Below are positions 52,433 through 56,350 of a DNA stretch of 56,350 nucleotides, one piece after another (positions within the stretch are counted from its first letter, which is position 1; each line of letters starts with the position of its first letter). The position numbers and the translations under genes were made by a program. The stretch is from Elusimicrobiota bacterium. Its GTDB lineage: Bacteria; Elusimicrobiota; Elusimicrobia; UBA1565; UBA9628. The notes below the pieces were generated by a model, which worked only from the letters and a program-made list of their open reading frames with translations, was not told where the DNA came from and searched no databases. The stretch covers positions 1-56,350 of the forward strand of contig JACQWX010000031.1 in the NCBI GenBank assembly GCA_016209035.1. Direction: 5' to 3'.

Positions 52433-53085
52433 AACCCGGCTGCCCTCAGCTTCTCCCAGGCGAGCGGCGCCGCCTTGGGCCGTTCCTCGGGCTTGGCGGT
52501 CTCCAGGCAGCGCTTCACGTGCTTGCCCACCAGGTCCGTCTCCAGGTTGACCAGCCCGCCCTCGCGCAGGGTCCGCAGCGCGGTGTGCTCCCAGGTGAAC
52601 GGGATGACCCGCACCTCGAAGCTCCGAGCGGCCAGGCGGGCCACGGTGAGGCTCACGCCGTCCACCGCGATGGAGCCTTTTAGCACGATGCCTGCCAGGA
52701 TGGCATCGGCCGCCCCGATCCTGATGACCCGGTCGCCTTCCTCGACGCCGATGCGCGAGACCCGGCCTTGCCCGTCGACGTGGCCGGTGACGAGATGGCC
52801 TCCCAGGCGGTCGCCCAGGGCCACGGCCCTCTCGAGGTTCACGAGGCTCCCGCGCTTCTTGTCCTTGAGCGTGGTCAAACGCCCGGTCTCTCCGAGCACG
52901 TCGAACCTCATGCAGCCGCCTCGGAGGTCCTTCAGGGTCAGGCACACGCCGTCTACGGCAACGCTCTCTCCCCGCTCCGGAGCGGGGTCCCAGGCCAGGC
53001 CCTGCGCCAGGCAGAGCCGCAGGCCTGTCGAGGTCCTGCGGACATCGAGGATGCGGCCCACGTCCTGGATCAGGCCGGTGAACAC
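52429..53085 (-). CDS. ribE: Riboflavin synthase alpha subunit, with an inserted palindrome
   Basis: A 218-residue enzyme made of two similar lumazine-binding barrels: 'FTGLIQDVGR', 'VAVDGVCLTL', then 'IAVDGVSLTVAR' and 'LVNLETDLVGKHV'. It converts two lumazines into riboflavin. The GTG start at 53085 follows GGAGG and overlaps ribD by 16 nt. A perfect palindrome at 52970-52987 adds 'DPAPERGE' before the first barrel motif, where homologues are shorter. Confidence 0.93.
   Translation of the reverse strand: MFTGLIQDVGRILDVRRTSTGLRLCLAQGLAWDPAPERGESVAVDGVCLTLKDLRGGCMRFDVLGETGRLTTLKDKKRGSLVNLERAVALGDRLGGHLVTGHVDGQGRVSRIGVEEGDRVIRIGAADAILAGIVLKGSIAVDGVSLTVARLAARSFEVRVIPFTWEHTALRTLREGGLVNLETDLVGKHVKRCLETAKPEERPKAAPLAWEKLRAAGF
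52970..52987. repeat. Perfect 18-bp palindrome inside ribE
   Basis: CCCCGCTCCGGAGCGGGG, in frame, at a loop before 'SVAVDGVCLT'. Confidence 0.65.
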
Positions 53086-54167
53086 GGGCGCCTCCGGGCC
53101 GGGAACGCCCGCAGCATCGCGTCCGGGCCTGACATGCCGGCGCCGGTGAACCTGAGCGTCGGACACGAGTCGAGGGGCCAGGACTTGGCGCCTCCGATCA
53201 AGGGCAGGGAGCGGCTGCCCAGGAGCTTGGGCGCCACGAAGAAAAGGTACTCGTCTACCAGCCCGCCGGCCACGAGAGAGGCGGCGAGTTCTCCCCCTCC
53301 CTCGCACAGGACGCGCAGGAAGCCCTCGCGGCCGAGCCTCTCGAGGAGAGCCTTCAGCGAGACTCCTCCCCGCGCGTTGGGCAGGACCCACGCGGCCGCT
53401 CCCAGGCGCTGGAAACGGCGGACCCGCGCCTTCGGGCACGCCTCCGTCACGGCGATGATGGTCCGGCACTGGCGGCCGTCCGTGAGGATGCGTGAGGACA
53501 GCGGCGTCTGTCCCAAGCTGTCCGCAACGATCCTGAAAGGCATCTTGCTCCCCCGGGCCGAAGGCCCGGGGGAGAGGTTGGGATCGTCCAAGGACACGGT
53601 GCGCCGTCCCACCAGCACGGCATCCACCCGGCGCCGGAGCTTACCCACCTCGGCCCTCGAGGCCGGGCCGCTGACCCAACGGGACTTCCCCCCAGGCTCG
53701 GCGATCCTGCCGTCGAGGCTCATGGCCATCTTGAGGGTCACGTAGGGCAGGCCGGTCCGGACCCGCTTCTCGAAAGGCCGGATCAATTCCCGGGCCTCCG
53801 GCTCCGAGACGCCCTCGGTCACCTGGATGCCCGCCTTCCTGAGGACCTTGGTCCCCGCGCCCTGATGCTTGGGATGGGGGTCCCTCACCCCGAAAACGAC
53901 CCGCCTGATGCCGCTCGATATGACGCGCTCGGTGCAGGGGCCGGTGCGGCCCCAGGTGCTGCACGGCTCGAGCGTCACGTAGATCGTCGCGCCTCGAGCC
54001 CGCCAGCCGGCTTCTTCCAAGGCGAACACCTCGGCGTGCGGGCCCCCGGCCTTCCTGTGCCAGCCCCTCCCCACGCATCCGCCGCGGGCCACGACCACGG
54101 CCCCGACCGGCGGGTTGGGGCGAGTGGACCCTTCGCCGCGTCGTGCCAGGGCCAGGGCCTCTCGCAT
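53070..54167 (-). CDS. ribD: Bifunctional riboflavin deaminase/reductase
   Basis: A 365-residue RibD. The deaminase half has 'GPHAEVFALEEAG' and 'LEPCSTWGRTGPC' (zinc site). The reductase half has 'LKMAMSLDGRIA' and 'VLCEGGGELAASLV'. It carries out the second and third steps of riboflavin synthesis. The start at 54167 gives a standard N-terminus. A 12-bp hairpin (53548-53574) inserts 'SPGPSARGSK' after 'DDPNL', where homologues continue directly. Confidence 0.93.
   Translation of the reverse strand: MREALALARRGEGSTRPNPPVGAVVVARGGCVGRGWHRKAGGPHAEVFALEEAGWRARGATIYVTLEPCSTWGRTGPCTERVISSGIRRVVFGVRDPHPKHQGAGTKVLRKAGIQVTEGVSEPEARELIRPFEKRVRTGLPYVTLKMAMSLDGRIAEPGGKSRWVSGPASRAEVGKLRRRVDAVLVGRRTVSLDDPNLSPGPSARGSKMPFRIVADSLGQTPLSSRILTDGRQCRTIIAVTEACPKARVRRFQRLGAAAWVLPNARGGVSLKALLERLGREGFLRVLCEGGGELAASLVAGGLVDEYLFFVAPKLLGSRSLPLIGGAKSWPLDSCPTLRFTGAGMSGPDAMLRAFPARRRPCSPA
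53548..53574. repeat. Hairpin of the GGGCC-n3-GGCCC family inside ribD
   Basis: CTCCCCCGGGCC (53548-53559), GAA, and its complement (53563-53574), in frame in the reductase domain. Confidence 0.75.
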
Positions 54168-54187
54168 CCAACGGAGGTCCTCGGGGA

Positions 54188-54661
54188 TCAGCGTCCTATC
54201 TCCTTGTAGAGGTTGGCCATCTCGATGGCGGCCTGAGCCGCTTGAGCGCCCTTGTTGCCCGCCTTGGTGCCCGAGCGCTCGATGGCCTGCTCCAGGCTGT
54301 CGGCGCAGACCACCCCGTTGACCACCGGGATGCCGAGCTCCGAGGCGAGCTTCGCCAGCGAGCGCGACACCTGGCTGTTGATGAGCTCCGCGTGCGGAGT
54401 GGCGCCCTGGATGACGACCCCCAGCGCGACCACCGCGTCGAGCTTGCCCGCCTTGGCGAGCTTCTCCGCCGCCATGGGGAGCTCGTTGGCGCCCGGCACC
54501 CAGGCCACGGTGACGTGCTCCTCGGCGCCGCCGTGCCTGACGAAGCAGTCCACGGCCCCGCTCACCAAGGCCTTGCTGAGGAAGTCGTTGAAACGGCTCG
54601 CCACCAGCCCCACCTTGAGTCCCTTCGCGATCAGGTTTCCCGACAGCTCTCGAACGGCCAT
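54188..54661 (-). CDS. ribH: 6,7-dimethyl-8-ribityllumazine synthase
   Basis: A 157-residue lumazine synthase: 'GLVASRFNDFLSKALVSGA', 'WVPGANELPMAAEKL' and 'VVALGVVIQGATPHAELI' are diagnostic. It forms lumazine from the RibA and RibB products. AAAGGAGG precedes the ATG. It lies between ribBA and ribD in the same operon. Confidence 0.95.
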   Translation of the reverse strand: MAVRELSGNLIAKGLKVGLVASRFNDFLSKALVSGAVDCFVRHGGAEEHVTVAWVPGANELPMAAEKLAKAGKLDAVVALGVVIQGATPHAELINSQVSRSLAKLASELGIPVVNGVVCADSLEQAIERSGTKAGNKGAQAAQAAIEMANLYKEIGR

Positions 54662-54735
54662 GTGCGCCTCCTTTCCTTGCCGACGTCTCGCTGGTGTCAG
54701 GCTCTCCCCGCCGTCGCCATGCCGGGCCAGAGCCA

Positions 54736-54754
54736 GACACCTATAATAGGTGTC
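54736..54754. promoter_or_regulatory. Perfect 19-bp palindrome at the ribBA-ribH junction
   Basis: GACACCTAT-A-ATAGGTGTC overlaps the ribBA stop codon. On the plus strand it is followed by CTAATTTTT, like a terminator facing the operon; on the minus strand it contains TATTAT. It may be an operator, an internal promoter or a processing site. Confidence 0.5.
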
Positions 54755-55937
54755 CTAATTTTTCCTTCTTGGTCCTCAGGTACTTCTCGCTGTGCTCGTC
54801 GGGCGGGGAGATGATCGGCACCCGCTCGACCACCTCGAGCCCGTAGCCCTCGAGCGCCACGATCTTGCGCGGATTGTTGGTCAAGAGACGCAGGCGCTTG
54901 ATCCCCAGATGGCAGAGGATCTGGGCGCCGACGCCGTGGTCCCTCAGGTCCGCGGCGAACCCGAGCTGCAGGTTGGCCTCCACGGTGTCCAAGCCCTTCT
55001 TCTGCTGGAGCTCGTAGGCGTGGATCTTGTTGGCCAGGCCGATGCCCCGGCCCTCCTCGCGCAGGTAGAGCAGCGCCCCGGCCCCGGCCTCCGCGATCAT
55101 CCGCATCGCCACCTCAAGCTGGTGGCCGCAGTCGCAGCGCCGGGAACCGAAGACGTCGCCGGTGAGGCACTCGCTGTGGACCCGCACGAGCACGGGCTTG
55201 TCGCCCGCCACCTCGCCCCGGACCAAGGCCACATGGTGCTCCCCGTCCACGACCGACCGGTAGAGGTTCAAGACGAAGGCCCCGAACCCGGTCGCCAGGT
55301 CCACGCGGCGCACGAACTCGACCAGGACCTCGTTCCTGCGGCGGTAGGCGATGAGGTCGGCCACGGAGGTCATCTTCAGACCGTGGCGCTCTTTCACCTC
55401 CACCAGCTCCGGCAGCCGCGCCATGCGGCCGTCGTCCGCGAGGATCTCGCAGATGACGCCCGCGGGCCTCAACCCAGCGAGCTTCGCGAGGTCCACGGCC
55501 GCCTCCGTGTGGCCGGCCCTGGTCAGCACTCCTCCGGCCCGGGCCTCGAGCGGGAAGACGTGCCCCGGGGTCACGAGGTCGGCCGGGGCGCTCCGCGGGT
55601 CGGCGAGCACGCGGACCACGGCGGCGCGGTCGGCCGCGCTGATGCCCGTGGCGACGCCCTGGGCGGCGTCCACCGACTCCATGAAGGCGGTCGAGAAGCG
55701 CGTGCCCTTGCCCTTCGACGCCATGCGCGAGAGACCCAGGGCCGCGAGACGCTCCGCGGTCATGGCCACGCACAGCAGGCCCCGGCCGCGCTTCGTCATG
55801 AAGTTGACGGCTTCCTCCGTCACCTTGTCGGCCGCCATCACGAGGTCGCCCTCGTTCTCACGGCGCTCGTCGTCGGTGACGATGACGACCTCTCCCCGGC
55901 GCACCGCCGCGACGACTTCCTCCACAGGGTCGAACAT
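54741..55937 (-). CDS. ribBA: Bifunctional DHBP synthase/GTP cyclohydrolase II
   Basis: A 398-residue enzyme. The RibB half has '[18 protein letters not shown]' and 'TPGHVFPL'. The RibA half has the zinc site '[15 protein letters not shown]' and '[10 protein letters not shown]'. It makes both precursors of lumazine and is the first gene of the operon. The start at 55937 follows AGAGGAG. The upstream frame is within the riboswitch terminator and not translated. Confidence 0.95.
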   Translation of the reverse strand: MFDPVEEVVAAVRRGEVVIVTDDERRENEGDLVMAADKVTEEAVNFMTKRGRGLLCVAMTAERLAALGLSRMASKGKGTRFSTAFMESVDAAQGVATGISAADRAAVVRVLADPRSAPADLVTPGHVFPLEARAGGVLTRAGHTEAAVDLAKLAGLRPAGVICEILADDGRMARLPELVEVKERHGLKMTSVADLIAYRRRNEVLVEFVRRVDLATGFGAFVLNLYRSVVDGEHHVALVRGEVAGDKPVLVRVHSECLTGDVFGSRRCDCGHQLEVAMRMIAEAGAGALLYLREEGRGIGLANKIHAYELQQKKGLDTVEANLQLGFAADLRDHGVGAQILCHLGIKRLRLLTNNPRKIVALEGYGLEVVERVPIISPPDEHSEKYLRTKKEKLGHLL

Positions 55938-55959
55938 GTCTCTCCTCTTGAAACGAAAC

Positions 55960-56003
55960 GGCCCGGGAGAGGAATCCCGGGCCCCTGGGGCTAAGGCCCC
56001 AGG
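55960..56003 (-). terminator. Tandem hairpins between FMN riboswitch and ribBA
   Basis: In the sense of transcription CCTGGGGC-GCCCCAGG (56003-55984) is followed by GGCCCGGGA-TTCCTC-TCCCGGGCC (55983-55960) and then GTTTCGTTTC. The second hairpin with the T-rich tail is the likely riboswitch-controlled terminator. Confidence 0.7.
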
Positions 56004-56010
56004 TTCCAAG

Positions 56011-56143
56011 GGTCTTCTCCCATCCAGACTCTACTGTCGGCCGCTGGATCCCACAGCGTCGGCCCGTCACCAGACGGGTTCGCGGGCTATACCGCCGGTC
56101 AGGACTTCCTCGCCAACGGCGAGGTCACCTTTCCCCGAAGACC
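56011..56143 (-). ncRNA. FMN riboswitch (RFN element)
   Basis: The minus strand contains 'GACCGGCGGTATAGCCCGCG', 'GGCCGACAGTAGAGTCTGGA' and 'TGGGAGAAGAC', the conserved FMN-aptamer blocks. P1 is GTCTTC (56142-56137) with GAAGAC (56017-56012). Binding of FMN should favour the terminator at 55960-56003 and shut off the riboflavin operon. TATAAC near 56170 is a possible -10. Confidence 0.93.
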
Positions 56144-56250
56144 ACGAGTACGGAACGGACCCCTATGTTATAGCGAAAATCAGCCCCGGCGGGCAACTGC
56201 TGCTACTGCCGGACAGAACTTCCCCGCCGCAAGATAGCCGGCGGCCTTGA

Positions 56251-56350
56251 TCACGAGGGACAATAGTCCCCCATGCTCGGCGCCTCCAGGATTGGGAGGA
56301 GGCAGGCGAGGACGTGAAGCCTTACCTGCCCGTGTCTCTGCGACCCCCTT
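56251..56350 (+). pseudogene. Possible tyrosine-recombinase fragment at the window edge
   Basis: The frame reads SRGTIVPHARRLQDWEEAGEDV... and runs off the window. 'H-x-x-R-L-x-x-W-E-E-A-G-E-D-V' resembles the C-terminal region of some phage-type integrases. No start is visible and the match is short, so this is a weak call. Confidence 0.2.

Overview
This is a GC-rich (about two-thirds G+C by eye), gene-dense bacterial segment. The LptD-type outer-membrane protein, two exported lytic transglycosylases and an M23 peptidase indicate a Gram-negative envelope. Protein style (Ala/Pro-rich linkers in exported proteins, Lys/Ala-rich tails) suggests Elusimicrobiota or a related deep lineage, but no 16S rRNA or other decisive marker is present, so this is only a guess. 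No rRNA, tRNA or CRISPR array was recognised.

Layout. (1) 1-4870 looks like the start of a chromosomal integron. There are three attC sites (801-881, 3544-3620, 4153-4231) and the first arm of a fourth (4848), plus a candidate attI point at 144-150. A minus-strand gene leaves the window at the left edge, where intI would lie. The cassettes carry toxin-antitoxin pairs (MazEF-like and two BrnT systems). An IS21-family element sits in cassette 2 beside the tail of a destroyed cassette gene. (2) 4875-25800 is core chromosome, mostly minus strand: lytic transglycosylase, a Ser/Thr kinase fused to a DUF4097-like domain, lptD, a ROK kinase, folC, murA, an ATPase, prmC, prfA, rpmE, a broken HtrA-type protease, an M23 peptidase, rho, coaE, a rhomboid protease, polA and trxA. 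(3) 25939-29993 (+) is a five-gene module resembling the sxtL/J/I/K carbamoylation genes with an added PP-loop ATPase. (4) 29990-42159 (-) holds a response regulator, a subtilase, a 310-bp MITE-like element, two truncated signalling genes and an operon of three large exported or membrane proteins (HAD-like, HAD plus RecB-type nuclease, MFS). (5) 42339-46212 has a GT39-type glycosyltransferase, an SGNH protein and a second lytic transglycosylase. (6) 46264-52432 is a worn accessory zone of pseudogenes, a RHH/RelE pair, a lipoprotein behind a structured leader and an AT-richer island. (7) 52429-56143 is a riboflavin operon (ribBA-ribH-ribD-ribE) under an FMN riboswitch.

Three patterns cut across the gene map. 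First, short GC-rich palindromic elements lie inside protein-coding genes (murA, polA, rho, ribD, ribE, subtilase, MFS, HAD proteins). They occur in either orientation relative to the gene and are sometimes nested, so they behave as mobile nucleotide sequences rather than protein domains. Second, at least six genes have a -10 hexamer exactly 6 nt before the start codon, which predicts leaderless mRNAs. Third, four promoters of exported-protein genes carry a TGGGnCYnnnGnCCC box 23-24 nt upstream of the -10. Several genes also show internal deletions. These could be real decay or assembly errors, and read mapping would decide.
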